Positions 8,109 through 16,331 of a DNA stretch of 41,434 bases are shown here, one piece after another. The stretch spans positions 1-41,434 of the forward strand of contig JAUWMT010000023.1 in assembly GCA_030613025.1 (NCBI GenBank). Direction: 5' to 3'. Under the pieces are notes generated by a model that was not told the origin of the DNA, did not search any database, and was given only the letters and a program-made list of their open reading frames with translations. Position 1 is the first letter of the stretch. Every line of letters begins with the position of its first letter. Origin of the DNA: Candidatus Cloacimonadota bacterium (GTDB lineage: Bacteria > Cloacimonadota > Cloacimonadia > JGIOTU-2). The position numbers were made by a program, and so were the translations under genes.

Positions 8109-9653
8109 TTATACCCAGTATTTCCTGTCTAAGCTACGGTATTGGATTGCTTCGCTGATGTAGGCGGGAGTGATTTTTTCGCTTTTATCAAGGTCTGCAA
8201 TAGTTCTGGAAACTTTCAGGATGCGGTCATAGGCACGGGCGGAAAGTCCAAGTTTTTCAATAGCTATCTTCATGAGCTTTTTGCCATCTTCATCGATCTG
8301 GCAGAACTCTCGGATCTGTTTTGATTCCATATCCGCATTTGAGTAGATTTTCTTTGAACCTGCAAAGCGCCGGTGTTGAGCATCTCGAGCAGTATTCACT
8401 CTTTCCTGTATGATATCTGACCTTTCACCTTTTGGATCTCTTGAGAGCTCATCATATTTCACGGCAGGTACTTCAACATGAATATCTATACGGTCAAGAA
8501 GGGGTCCTGAGATCCTTGAAACATACTTTTGTATCATTGTCGTAGAGCAGGTACAGGTGTGCCCTTCCACATTACTCCCGTAATAGCCGCAGGGGCAGGG
8601 ATTCATGGATGCTACTAGCATGAAGTTTGCAGGGAAAGTTAGGGATTGAACAGCTCTTGATATTGTGACAACGCCATCCTCAAGTGGTTGCCTGAGCACC
8701 TCAAGTACGGATTTTTTAAATTCCGGCAGTTCGTCCAAAAAGAGCACTCCGTTATGGGCAAGAGAAACTTCTCCGGGTTTTGGATAGCTTCCTCCGCCGA
8801 TGAGTGCAACATCACTAATAGTATGATGTGGTGAGCGGAAAGGTCTGGTTGCTATCAGGGAATGCTCGCGGGCAATTTTCCCTGCGACAGAATGGATCTT
8901 TGTGGTTGTTAGTGCTTCATCGAGAGTGAGTTGGGGGAGAATGGTAGGAACTCTTTTGGCAATCATTGTTTTTCCCGAGCCGGGAGGTCCTATCATAAGA
9001 ATATTATGACTTCCGGCTGCAGCAACTTCCATAGCACGCTTTACACTATATTGTCCTTTCACATCGAACATATCGATGGTCTCTCTGAGCTCCTTTTCAA
9101 AAAGAGTAGAAATGTCAACGCTTAATGGCTCTATCGCTTCTCGCCCTTCCACAAAAGCAATGCATTCGGAAAGGGTTTTTACGGGATAGATTGAAATTCC
9201 TTCCACGACAGCGGCTTCATTTGCATTATCTTCAGGAACGATCAATCCCTCCAGTCCCTTCTCTTTTGCTGCAATAGTAATTGGCAGAATACCCCTTACC
9301 GGATGAACTTCGCCATTCAGGGAAAGCTCTCCAGTCATGCCAACTGTTTCCAGAATAACCGGATATATCTGCCGAAGTGAAGAGAGCATACCGATAGCGA
9401 TCGGCAGATCAAACCCGACACCTTCTTTTTTTACATCTGCGGGTGCGAGATTCACAGTATATGCACGTGCCGGCTTCTTGTATCCATTATTCTTTATTGC
9501 AGCGGTAACCCTGTCTTTACTCTCTTTGACCGAATTCGTCGGCAGACCGACCATTGTGAAATAGGGCATTGAGGTGTGTTTTGTGTCGACTTCCACTTCA
9601 ATGGGAATGGCATCGATACCTAAAATTGAAAAAGAAATGACTTTTGTAAACAT
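8109..9653 (-). CDS. comM: YifB/ComM-family AAA+ (Mg-chelatase-like) ATPase
   Basis: ComM is a hexameric helicase that promotes branch migration during natural transformation; many bacteria outside Pasteurellales carry it. The protein has an N-terminal Lon-protease-like domain ([15 protein letters not shown]...[13 protein letters not shown]), Walker A GPPGSGKT at about 222-229 of the 514-residue form, Walker [10 protein letters not shown], and a C-terminal Mg-chelatase domain ([18 protein letters not shown]). A zinc-like CPCGYYG...CTCS stretch is present, as usual. The open frame extends 35 codons further upstream, but those run toward the tRNA pseudogene and lack similarity, so I start at ATG 9653, where family members begin with M.(T/S)K..S..ILGI. 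No clear ribosome binding site is seen. Confidence 0.93.
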   Translation of the reverse strand: MFTKVISFSILGIDAIPIEVEVDTKHTSMPYFTMVGLPTNSVKESKDRVTAAIKNNGYKKPARAYTVNLAPADVKKEGVGFDLPIAIGMLSSLRQIYPVILETVGMTGELSLNGEVHPVRGILPITIAAKEKGLEGLIVPEDNANEAAVVEGISIYPVKTLSECIAFVEGREAIEPLSVDISTLFEKELRETIDMFDVKGQYSVKRAMEVAAAGSHNILMIGPPGSGKTMIAKRVPTILPQLTLDEALTTTKIHSVAGKIAREHSLIATRPFRSPHHTISDVALIGGGSYPKPGEVSLAHNGVLFLDELPEFKKSVLEVLRQPLEDGVVTISRAVQSLTFPANFMLVASMNPCPCGYYGSNVEGHTCTCSTTMIQKYVSRISGPLLDRIDIHVEVPAVKYDELSRDPKGERSDIIQERVNTARDAQHRRFAGSKKIYSNADMESKQIREFCQIDEDGKKLMKIAIEKLGLSARAYDRILKVSRTIADLDKSEKITPAYISEAIQYRSLDRKYWV

Positions 9654-9723
9654 ATGACAAATAGGAAAATACAAGCTGGAGTGGTCAAGATATAAAATGT
9701 GTAATTTATTATGAGCAAAGAAA

Positions 9724-9805
9724 TGGCACGCCAGAGAGGATTCGAACCTCTGACCCACAGCTTAGATCCGCCGGCTGGCGGACTATCCTGCTGAACTGCT
9801 GGTGA
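9724..9805 (-). pseudogene. Degenerate tRNA-Arg copy with palindrome insertion
   Basis: The minus strand matches the intact tRNA-Arg(TCT) at 9979-10055 from the CCA end through the T arm, the variable loop and the 3' half of the anticodon arm. Then 12 bases of the 5' anticodon arm are replaced by 17 bases holding the palindrome TCCGCC-AGCC-GGCGGA. The D-stem is broken (GTTC with no GAGC partner) and the acceptor 5' strand has changed (TCACCAG instead of GCGCCAG, two lost pairs). It cannot fold as a tRNA. Confidence 0.85.
9767..9782. repeat. 16-bp palindromic insert in the tRNA-Arg copy
   Basis: TCCGCC (9767-9772), loop GGCT, GGCGGA (9777-9782). It is absent from the intact tRNA-Arg. GC-rich compared with its surroundings. 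Confidence 0.7.
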
Positions 9806-9978
9806 TTTTAATTAGTTGCTTATATTTTAAAATGTCGGGAAGGTAAAATGTTGTTTTGGGGAGGGAAGTTGCAGGTGCGAAATTCTACATCAAAAAAAAC
9901 AATACCCAAAATTTCAATTACCCAACCATATAAATTTTGAGGGGAATATCATCTCGAAGCCTAATAATTGGTAGAAAA

Positions 9979-10055
9979 TGGCACGCCAGAGAGGATTCGA
10001 ACCTCTGACCCACAGCTTAGAAGGCTGTTGCTCTATCCTGCTGAGCTACTGGCGC
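9979..10055 (-). tRNA. tRNA-Arg (anticodon TCT)
   Basis: 77 bases. Acceptor GCGCCAG/CTGGCGT (G1-U72 wobble), discriminator G and encoded CCA; D stem GCTC/GAGC; anticodon stem ACAGC/GCTGT with loop CTTCTAA; T stem AGAGG/CCTCT with TTCGAAT. Reads AGA (and AGG) codons. Last of three intact tRNA genes transcribed leftward. Confidence 0.95.
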
Positions 10056-10091
10056 GCGTAGAATAAAAAACTGCCCTGTAGGCAGCAAAAA

Positions 10092-10168
10092 TGGTAGCGA
10101 TGCAGGGACTTGAACCCCGGACACTCGGATTATGATTCCGATGCTCTAACCAGCTGAGCTACATCGCC
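10092..10168 (-). tRNA. tRNA-Met, elongator (anticodon CAT)
   Basis: 77 bases. Acceptor GGCGATG/CATCGCT (G1-U72), discriminator A, encoded CCA; D stem GCTC/GAGC; anticodon stem TCGGA/TCCGA with loop ATCATAA; T stem CGGGG/CCCTG with TTCAAGT. The overall sequence resembles bacterial elongator tRNA-Met more than the lysidine-modified tRNA-Ile2, which also has CAT. Confidence 0.9.
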
Positions 10169-10182
10169 GCGAATTCAAAAAA

Positions 10183-10259
<77 letters not shown>

Positions 10260-10272
10260 TCAAAGGGACACA

Positions 10273-10301
10273 AAATTTCGCTGCACCCATTATGCTGTCA
10301 A
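10273..10301 (-). promoter_or_regulatory. Promoter of the fMet-Met-Arg tRNA cluster
   Basis: On the minus strand a perfect -35 TTGACA (10296-10301) is followed after 17 bases by AAATTT (10273-10278), 13 bases before the mature 5' end of tRNA-fMet. The second tRNA cluster has the same TTGACA plus AAATTT arrangement. Confidence 0.55.
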
Positions 10302-10410
10302 GAAAATGACATACCTCTTTATGAAGAAGAATATAGCACTTAATTTTGAAAAAGCAAATTTGAACTTTCACATTCCATAATAAATAAAGAAAATTCTTAA
10401 AATTGACTAT

Positions 10411-10549
10411 CTCCGTGGCAGAGCCAAGGAGTATTTCGCCAATTTTATTTCAATCCAATGATTGAAAACCGAATTTTCATTATTTTACCTCACCCCAGCC
10501 CTCTCCAAAATGGAGAGGGAGAAATTGGAAACCCCGAGGCAGAGCCTCG
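10411..10549. repeat. Three short palindromes between the tRNAs and the exporter operon
   Basis: The 10260-10653 interval has no gene. It holds CTCC-G-TGGC/GCCA-A-GGAG around an AGA loop (10411-10431), CCCTCTCC/GGAGAGGG (10499-10506 with 10512-10519) and CGAGGC/GCCTCG around AGA (10535-10549). The first and third share the GGCAGAGCC core. They look like dispersed intergenic palindromes. A TTGACT at 10581-10586 might be a -35 for the downstream operon but I see no convincing -10. Confidence 0.5.
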
Positions 10550-10653
10550 AGGAATTATTTGAGTAAATTATTCAAAGGAATTGACTTTTTATTATTTTAT
10601 TCAAAAAACATGTACAGAATTTTATTTATTCATGAATAATTTAAGGAAGTTAT

Positions 10654-12099
10654 ATGAAAAGAATATTGTTTCTTTCTATTGTAATCTCTATATGTTTACC
10701 GCTCTGCTTGTCTGCACAGGGAATTTCTTTGAGCTTAGAAAATGCTGTGGACAGCGCCCTTGTCAACAACCGGAAGATCAAACAGCAGGAAGAAGTGGTG
10801 CGGCAGAAAGAGTATCTGAACAAAGCTGCAATCGGGAATTTCCTGCCCTCAATTGATCTGTTTGCCGGCTATACTTACCTCAGTGATAATCCTGAATTCA
10901 GCACTGAAAAGATAAAGGAATCCATTGATGATATGTTTGGAGACTATGGCGCGGTCATGGCAAAGCAGCTCGATCTTTCTCCGTGGTCTCAGCAGGTAAT
11001 ACATGATGAGATCGTTGCCGGACTGGCTGACCTTCCGGCATACAAACTTGAGATCGACCAGCAAACCTATAAGAATGCAAACCTCGTTGTGACCCAGCCG
11101 ATATTCCTCGGTGGTGAGCTCTGGGCGGGGAAGAAATTCGCACAAGCTGAGTTGGACCTCGCAAACGAAGAACTGAATAAAACCTGCAATGAAATAATCC
11201 ACAGCACAACGCAGCGATATCTTTCCGTAATACTTCTTGAGCAAGTTGCGGAGCTGCGAAAAAATGTGATCTCCGGCATGAAAAAGCACGAAACCCAGGT
11301 TGAACGGGCTATAGAAATTGGTGCGATCGCCCCACCGGAAATCATACGTGCACAAGTAGCTGTTGCCAACGCAGAAAGAAATTTGGAAGATGCAAAGAAC
11401 GAACTGTCGCTTGCAGCTTCCGCGCTTCGTGCAACGCTAAATTTACCCGCATATACATCTTTAGTTCTTACTGATTCCCTGTATTTCCATGATGTCGAGA
11501 TAAATCTTCCTGAGATGAAGGAGCTGGCATTGGCAGAAAACTCTATCCTTAGAGAGATCGACCATAAACAGAAAATCGCAGACCAGGCATTCGCTGTGAA
11601 GCGTTCTAAATTCCTTCCTCAGATCGTAGCGATCGGAGAATACAATCTTATCAGGGAAGATTATCCAATTGTGCTGCCCCGCTATTCTGTGGGAGTGCAG
11701 CTCGAACTCAACCTATTTCATGGCATGAAGAAGATCAATGAACTGAAATCTGTTAAACACCTCACAAAAGAGGTGAAGTTCGCAAAGCAATATGCAGAAG
11801 ACGAGATAATGCTTCTCACAGAGGAACTTTTCTATAAAACAGAAAACAGCAAAACCCGCTATCTCAAACTGAAGCCGACAGTCGATCTTGCCAAGAAAAA
11901 TCTGGATATCAACGAGAAACGCTTTCGCGAGGGGTTGGGTAAATCCATCTATGTTATCGACGCACGGCTCCTATTCCAGGCAGCTTCGATAGAACGCCTT
12001 CTCTCACTATATAAATACTACACATCTCTCTCTCAACTGTATATCACAGTCGGGCAGCCAGAGAAGGTCATAAACCTATTTCAAGTATTTCAAGAATAA
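10654..12099 (+). CDS. TolC-family outer membrane efflux protein
   Basis: 481 residues with a signal peptide (MKRILFLSIVISICLPLCLSAQG) and two tandem outer-membrane-efflux repeats made of long amphipathic helices: LENAVDSALVNNRKIKQQEEVVRQKE at the start of the first, and the second from about residue 280 with the family-type LELNLFHGMKKINELK. The C-terminus shows the common YEKRFREG-like motif (NEKRFREGLGKSIYVIDARLLFQAA). TolC trimers form the outer-membrane channel and periplasmic tunnel of tripartite exporters. Start ATG follows AAGGAAG. It is first in a four-gene operon with an HlyD adaptor and two ABC-2 permeases. Confidence 0.92.
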   Translation: MKRILFLSIVISICLPLCLSAQGISLSLENAVDSALVNNRKIKQQEEVVRQKEYLNKAAIGNFLPSIDLFAGYTYLSDNPEFSTEKIKESIDDMFGDYGAVMAKQLDLSPWSQQVIHDEIVAGLADLPAYKLEIDQQTYKNANLVVTQPIFLGGELWAGKKFAQAELDLANEELNKTCNEIIHSTTQRYLSVILLEQVAELRKNVISGMKKHETQVERAIEIGAIAPPEIIRAQVAVANAERNLEDAKNELSLAASALRATLNLPAYTSLVLTDSLYFHDVEINLPEMKELALAENSILREIDHKQKIADQAFAVKRSKFLPQIVAIGEYNLIREDYPIVLPRYSVGVQLELNLFHGMKKINELKSVKHLTKEVKFAKQYAEDEIMLLTEELFYKTENSKTRYLKLKPTVDLAKKNLDINEKRFREGLGKSIYVIDARLLFQAASIERLLSLYKYYTSLSQLYITVGQPEKVINLFQVFQE

Positions 12100-12116
12100 T
12101 ATTTCCGGAGAATGAT

Positions 12117-13091
12117 ATGAAAAATAAAAACCTACTTTTACTCATTCCGCTGATCTTGGTCATTATTGCAGTCATCTTTCTGCTGATACATTCCTGCTCA
12201 CCTGCAAAGGAAGTCTTCACCGGCACATTCGAGACAACTGTTGTTGATGTTGCCTCAGAAATCCCGGGTCGCATCGACACGATCTTTGTGGATCGAGGTG
12301 ATATGGTCACAAAAGGAGAGCTTCTCGCAACGATCCAGCCGAATATCATGAATGCCAAGCTCGGGCAGGCACAGGGTGTATTGCAGGCAGCACAGGCACT
12401 TGTGGATAAGGCAGAACACGGTGCGCGGGAACAGGAAAAAACCGCTGCCAAGAATCAGTATGAGATGGCAAAAAGTCAGTTCGAATTTGCAGAAAAGACC
12501 TACATGCGCTTCAAGGTGCTCTATGCGGACAGCATCATCTCCACGCAGGAAATGGATGAGATCGAGTTCAAATACAGCGCTGCAGAATACCAGATGGAAG
12601 CAGCAAAAGCCATCTATGACATGGCTCTTCAGGGTGCACGTATCGAGGATATTGACGCCGCAAAAGGCGAATATATCGAAGCTCACAATGTGTACAAGGA
12701 AGCACTTGCGTATCATGAAGAATTGGAAGTCATCGCTCCTGTGTCCGGCGAAGTATGCAGCCGTATTGCTAATCCAGGCGAGGTAATGGGCGCAGGTTTT
12801 CCGCTACTCTCGATCCAGATTCCTGAAAAAATATACCTGCTGCTGAACGTGCGAGAGGACAAACTTTCTGCATTCCAAAAAGGGAAAAAATGCAAAGTCA
12901 AAATTCCTGCTCTCAAAAATAAGGAATTCGAATTCACCGTTCATTTCATTTCGGTCATGGCTGATTTTGCCACCTGGGTTCCCACAAAAGCCGTAGGCCA
13001 GTTCGACCTGAAAACCTTTGAGGTTCACCTCAAGCCCACAAAACTAATTGAGGATTTGCGCCCGGGCATGACTGCGCAGGTTTACTTCTAA
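12117..13091 (+). CDS. HlyD/YbhG-type periplasmic adaptor (membrane fusion protein)
   Basis: 324 residues. An N-terminal membrane anchor (residues about 4-24) is followed by a split lipoyl/barrel-sandwich domain (first half VDVASEIPGRIDTIFVDRGDMVTKGELLATI at about 42-72, second half IAPVSGEVCSRIANPGEVMGAGFPLLSI at about 205-235), with a long helical hairpin between them (about 75-195). A cysteine near residue 27 (IHSCSPAK) could be a lipobox but lies after a long hydrophobic segment, so I treat it as uncertain. It couples the inner-membrane permeases to the TolC channel. It starts 17 bases after the tolC-like stop. Confidence 0.9.
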   Translation: MKNKNLLLLIPLILVIIAVIFLLIHSCSPAKEVFTGTFETTVVDVASEIPGRIDTIFVDRGDMVTKGELLATIQPNIMNAKLGQAQGVLQAAQALVDKAEHGAREQEKTAAKNQYEMAKSQFEFAEKTYMRFKVLYADSIISTQEMDEIEFKYSAAEYQMEAAKAIYDMALQGARIEDIDAAKGEYIEAHNVYKEALAYHEELEVIAPVSGEVCSRIANPGEVMGAGFPLLSIQIPEKIYLLLNVREDKLSAFQKGKKCKVKIPALKNKEFEFTVHFISVMADFATWVPTKAVGQFDLKTFEVHLKPTKLIEDLRPGMTAQVYF

Positions 13092-13097
13092 TAATAT

Positions 13098-14279
13098 ATG
13101 AAATACCAACCCGCGGTCTTTCGCGTTACCATGCGGGAGCTTGACCGGATCGTTCACCAAAAATCCACGAGAAACCTGCTCCTCTTTGTGCCGATTTGCG
13201 TATTCCTGCTGCTTTCATTTATTTATGTGAAGGGTATGCTCCACGATATCCCGGTTGTGGTTTATGATAAGGATAATACCGAGCTTTCCCGAACTATCAT
13301 ACGCTACATCGAAGCATCGCCGGAAACAAAAGTAGTACGCTATCTCACATCAACTGATGATATAAAAACCATCTTCCTGGAAAACAATAGCATAGAAGCG
13401 ATCTATGAGATACCAAAAGGGCTGTCGGATGATGTCTTTTCGGGAAAAAGTACGAAGGTCGCTGTCTATACAAATTCTTCAAATATCATTTTTGGCAATA
13501 CCGTATATAAGGAAGCCGAAGATGTTATGAACACTGTGAATGCCGGCATCCTGATCGAAAAATTCGTGAAAGTGGGCATGACAGAAGAACAGGCAATGAA
13601 CCTTGCACTGCCCATTCGGGTGGATGCAAAACCGCTTTTCAGTCCCAATTATAATTATTTGAACTACCTCGTTCCCGGGCTGATGACCGTGCTTCTGCAA
13701 ATGATCCTTTTCTTTGTTACGACACGGGCAATAAATTCTGAGTTCAATAACAATACGTTTGGTGAACTGCTGCGAACAGCAAAGGGAAAAATTCTCAACA
13801 TCCTTTTTGGCAAAGCATTTGCATATCTGATCATGGGACTGCTCATTCTGCTCTTTATTATTGGGATCATTTATCCGCTCTTTGGAATCCCGATAAATGG
13901 AAATCTAATCATTATTCTGGGATTTTTCATTGTTTTTTTTGTCTCTGTTATTTTTCTTGGGTTGATGCTCTCCTCGATTGTAAAAGACGAGATCCTCGCT
14001 CTGGATATAGCATTTTTTTACAACTCCCCAGCATTCGTATTCAGCGGATTCACATTCCCGATCTTTGCGATGCCCCTTTTCGATAAGCTCTATGCACAGT
14101 TCATTCCCTATACGCACTTTTTATACGGCTTTTTCAAACTTGCCCAGATGAACACGCCTGCTCGCTATGCACGTCCTGAGGTTCTGGCTCTGCTTCTATT
14201 TGTTGTGATCGGTTTTGTGGGAAGCGCCATCGCTCTCGGCACCAGAACAAAAAAATTCTTACAACAGACCACATCATGA
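13098..14279 (+). CDS. ABC-2 type transporter permease, first of a pair
   Basis: 393 residues with the YhhJ/YbhS layout: one N-terminal helix (about 24-42), a large periplasmic domain (about 45-190, with DKDNTELSRTIIRYIEAS) and a cluster of about five or six helices at 190-385. The ABC-2 membrane domain is recognisable (PFAMPLFDK-like FTFPIFAMPLFDKLYAQFIPYTHFLYGF). It starts 6 bases after the adaptor gene and overlaps the next permease by 4 bases (ATGA). No ATPase gene is present in the operon. Substrate unknown; homologues export drugs, lipids or polymers. Confidence 0.88.
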   Translation: MKYQPAVFRVTMRELDRIVHQKSTRNLLLFVPICVFLLLSFIYVKGMLHDIPVVVYDKDNTELSRTIIRYIEASPETKVVRYLTSTDDIKTIFLENNSIEAIYEIPKGLSDDVFSGKSTKVAVYTNSSNIIFGNTVYKEAEDVMNTVNAGILIEKFVKVGMTEEQAMNLALPIRVDAKPLFSPNYNYLNYLVPGLMTVLLQMILFFVTTRAINSEFNNNTFGELLRTAKGKILNILFGKAFAYLIMGLLILLFIIGIIYPLFGIPINGNLIIILGFFIVFFVSVIFLGLMLSSIVKDEILALDIAFFYNSPAFVFSGFTFPIFAMPLFDKLYAQFIPYTHFLYGFFKLAQMNTPARYARPEVLALLLFVVIGFVGSAIALGTRTKKFLQQTTS

Positions 14280-15430
14280 AGACAATTCTGAAAGTATTTT
14301 CCCGCGAACTGTGCATCATTTTCAAGGATCACAGTATAATCCTTACAGTGCTCATTGCGCCGATCCTATATGCATTTTTCCTCGGCTCGATCTATCTTCA
14401 TAAAGATGCCGATCATATAAATTTTGCTGTGGTGGACATGGACAGAACTCCAACCACGCGCCAGATCTATCGCTTCATGGATGCCGATCAGAAGATCAAG
14501 CTCATTGGCACGCTTGGCAGTTATGAGGAAGGCATCGACCACCTCTACAAGATGGATATTCAGGGATTTATTTACTTCCCAAATGGATTTGAAGATGACG
14601 TAAAATCTCTGAAAGGCGCTGCCGTAAAACTCTATTTGAACACGACCCGTTTCCTGCCATCCAATGATCTGAATAATGCGGTGCAAAAAATTCTGCTTAC
14701 TTATGGTGCCGGTGTGCGGCTGCGGTATTTTGAAGCAAAGGGAATGACGCAGGCAACAGCAACGGAACTGGTCGAACCCATTATGGCAGATGTGCACCCG
14801 ATTTACAATACCACAAACTGTTATGGAGATTTCCTGCTGCCGGGATTATTTCTGCTCATCCTCCAGCAGACACTCTTGATCGGTTTTGGCGAGAGCATTG
14901 CAAAAGAGAATGAAAAGAACAAATTTTCTAAACTTTTTGCTGCGGGGAAAAATAATTTGTTTCAGATGCTTTCGGGCAAGAGCGGTTTTTACGTGCTTTT
15001 ATATGTTGCTTATTTCCTGTTCTTTTTCGCTGTGGTCTTTCATGCTTTTGAGATCCCGATAACGGGTAACCTGCTTGCTGTGGCTGTAATGAGTGTGCTT
15101 TTTTTATTGTCCGCACTTTTCTATACGCTTTTTGTAGCATCCTTCTTCCATAGCCAGAAAAGGTACATGGAAATTATGGCGTTCACGTCTTATCCCCTGT
15201 TTTTGATATGTGGGTATTCCTGGCCCATTTCTGCAATGCCGCTTCCCATAAAGTGGCTTTCCGGTACGATTCCCACCACACCATTTTTTAATGGATTTAT
15301 CAAGCTCAGTGTGATGGGTGGAGGTTGGACTTCCATAAAGGGCTATGCCTTCCATTTGATCATTTTAATGATCGTTTCTTTTGTTGCAGTTGTGCTGAGG
15401 TGGAGATATTTGGAGAAATTATCAACATAA
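14276..15430 (+). CDS. ABC-2 type transporter permease, second of a pair
   Basis: 384 residues, paralogous in layout to the preceding permease: N-terminal helix (about 20-38), periplasmic domain with VVDMDRTPTTRQIYRFMDADQ (about 52-72), helix cluster from about 185, and the matching GYSWPISAMPLPIKWLSGTIPTTPFFNGF motif near 300-330. The two probably form a heterodimer. The ATGA overlap with the first permease suggests coupled translation. It is the last gene of the operon; a large inverted repeat follows within 25 bases. Confidence 0.88.
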   Translation: MKTILKVFSRELCIIFKDHSIILTVLIAPILYAFFLGSIYLHKDADHINFAVVDMDRTPTTRQIYRFMDADQKIKLIGTLGSYEEGIDHLYKMDIQGFIYFPNGFEDDVKSLKGAAVKLYLNTTRFLPSNDLNNAVQKILLTYGAGVRLRYFEAKGMTQATATELVEPIMADVHPIYNTTNCYGDFLLPGLFLLILQQTLLIGFGESIAKENEKNKFSKLFAAGKNNLFQMLSGKSGFYVLLYVAYFLFFFAVVFHAFEIPITGNLLAVAVMSVLFLLSALFYTLFVASFFHSQKRYMEIMAFTSYPLFLICGYSWPISAMPLPIKWLSGTIPTTPFFNGFIKLSVMGGGWTSIKGYAFHLIILMIVSFVAVVLRWRYLEKLST

Positions 15431-15452
15431 TACCCCAACAAACTTTTCTGAT

Positions 15453-15600
15453 TGTCACCCTGAGCTTGCCTGCTTGGGCGTAATGAAATGAAGACCAGCC
15501 GAAGGGTCTATTTTCTAAAGACATAGAATATAATTGTAGTTTGATGCACTATTTTTAAAGAATAGATTCTTCATTACGCTTCGCTTCTCTCAGAATGACA
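15453..15600. repeat. Large imperfect inverted repeat
   Basis: The left arm starts TGTCACCCTGAG at 15453 and continues through GCGTAATGAA and GGGTCTATT. The right arm, read on the minus strand from 15600, starts TGTCATTCTGAG and also carries GCGTAATGAAGA and TCTATT. The arms are about 60 and 45 bases and are separated by an AT-rich centre. This type of sequence (TGTCA..CTGAG...GAAGGGTC) occurs between genes in many FCB genomes. The remainder of 15601-15930 shows no gene; it holds a smaller imperfect palindrome around TCCAAGCCCCTGCTTGGA (15675-15692). Confidence 0.6.
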
Positions 15601-15930
15601 AGGTGTTGTGTTTTTCTGATGGGATAAACCCGTCTCTGCTCTTAATAAATTTATCTCCTCTTCTCCCCTCGTTTCCAAGCCCCTGCTTGGATACGCCAAT
15701 CGCTTGGGTCACCAAGCTGGGAACAGTGAAATAAATAAAAAGATTTCACGTCCTAAAGGGCTTAGTGACCGGAAGCAAAGTGGGGGCGGTGTAAATTCAT
15801 TTATAAAAACCGTTAGGGTCGGGGTAAAGTTACATTCCGTATTGATATTTTACTCATCGCCAAATTTAACTTTGTTGCGAGTTTTCAAATATCAGAGAAT
15901 TTTAATATTGTTAGGGAAGCATCTTTCCGG

Positions 15931-16295
15931 CTATATTTGTAACAACTTCTTCTTCAGAATTCTCATCGTTTCGTTAATATTATCAAGAATCTTTTGATTA
16001 GAGAATCTTATAACCCGATAATTTAATTTGTTCAATATTTCGGTCCTCATTAAATCATATTCCTTTTGCTGCTCATGAATTCCTCCATCAATCTCGACAA
16101 TCACTTTTTTCTCCGCACAATAGAAATCTGCGATAAAGTGTCTGGTATGGTTTTCATATTCGAACTCGATTGGGTGTTGTCTGCGAAACTTCCGGTTATT
16201 AACTCTTTTAGATCGAACCTCATTCCAAAATATTTTTATGCCTTTTTTTGATTCTTTCTTAGATTTCTTGCAGTTTCTATTATTTTTTGTTTCAT
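15931..16295 (-). pseudogene. DUF559 (Vsr-like endonuclease fold) protein, frameshifted
   Basis: Read on the minus strand, ATG at 16293-16295 follows a strong GGGAGAGGA site and gives MKQKIIETARNLRKNQKKA, then hits a stop. One base shift restores IFWNEVRSKRVNNRKFRRQHPIEFEY..., DFYCAEKKVIVEIDGGIHEQQKEYD, and RVIRFSNQKILDN to a TAG at 15931-15933. These are the DUF559 signatures (FRRQ, ADFYC, VIVEIDG.H, R..RF). The break falls at a run of seven A (T on plus, about 16242-16248); one more A would join the frames. The length (365 bases) is one base short of a multiple of three. DUF559 proteins are often found with mobile or repair genes; function is poorly known. A slip in the A run or a sequencing error would both explain it. 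Confidence 0.75.
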
Positions 16296-16331
16296 TATCA
16301 TCCTCTCCCTTTGATTCCGTGAGGTTACATC

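Noticed and set aside
9654-9758. Extending comM by 35 codons
   Set aside because: The extension has no similarity to the family and runs into the tRNA pseudogene; residue 36 is the family start.
9724-9805. A fourth functional tRNA gene in the minus-strand cluster
   Set aside because: The D stem and 5' anticodon stem are destroyed and the acceptor has two mismatches.
10581-10856. A 91-residue plus-strand ORF overlapping the TolC-like gene
   Set aside because: It has no ribosome binding site and runs out of frame through the signal peptide region of a clear TolC homologue.
16066-16251. A 61-residue plus-strand ORF in the gap after the exporter operon
   Set aside because: It is antisense to the DUF559 reading frame, which has family signatures and a strong ribosome binding site.
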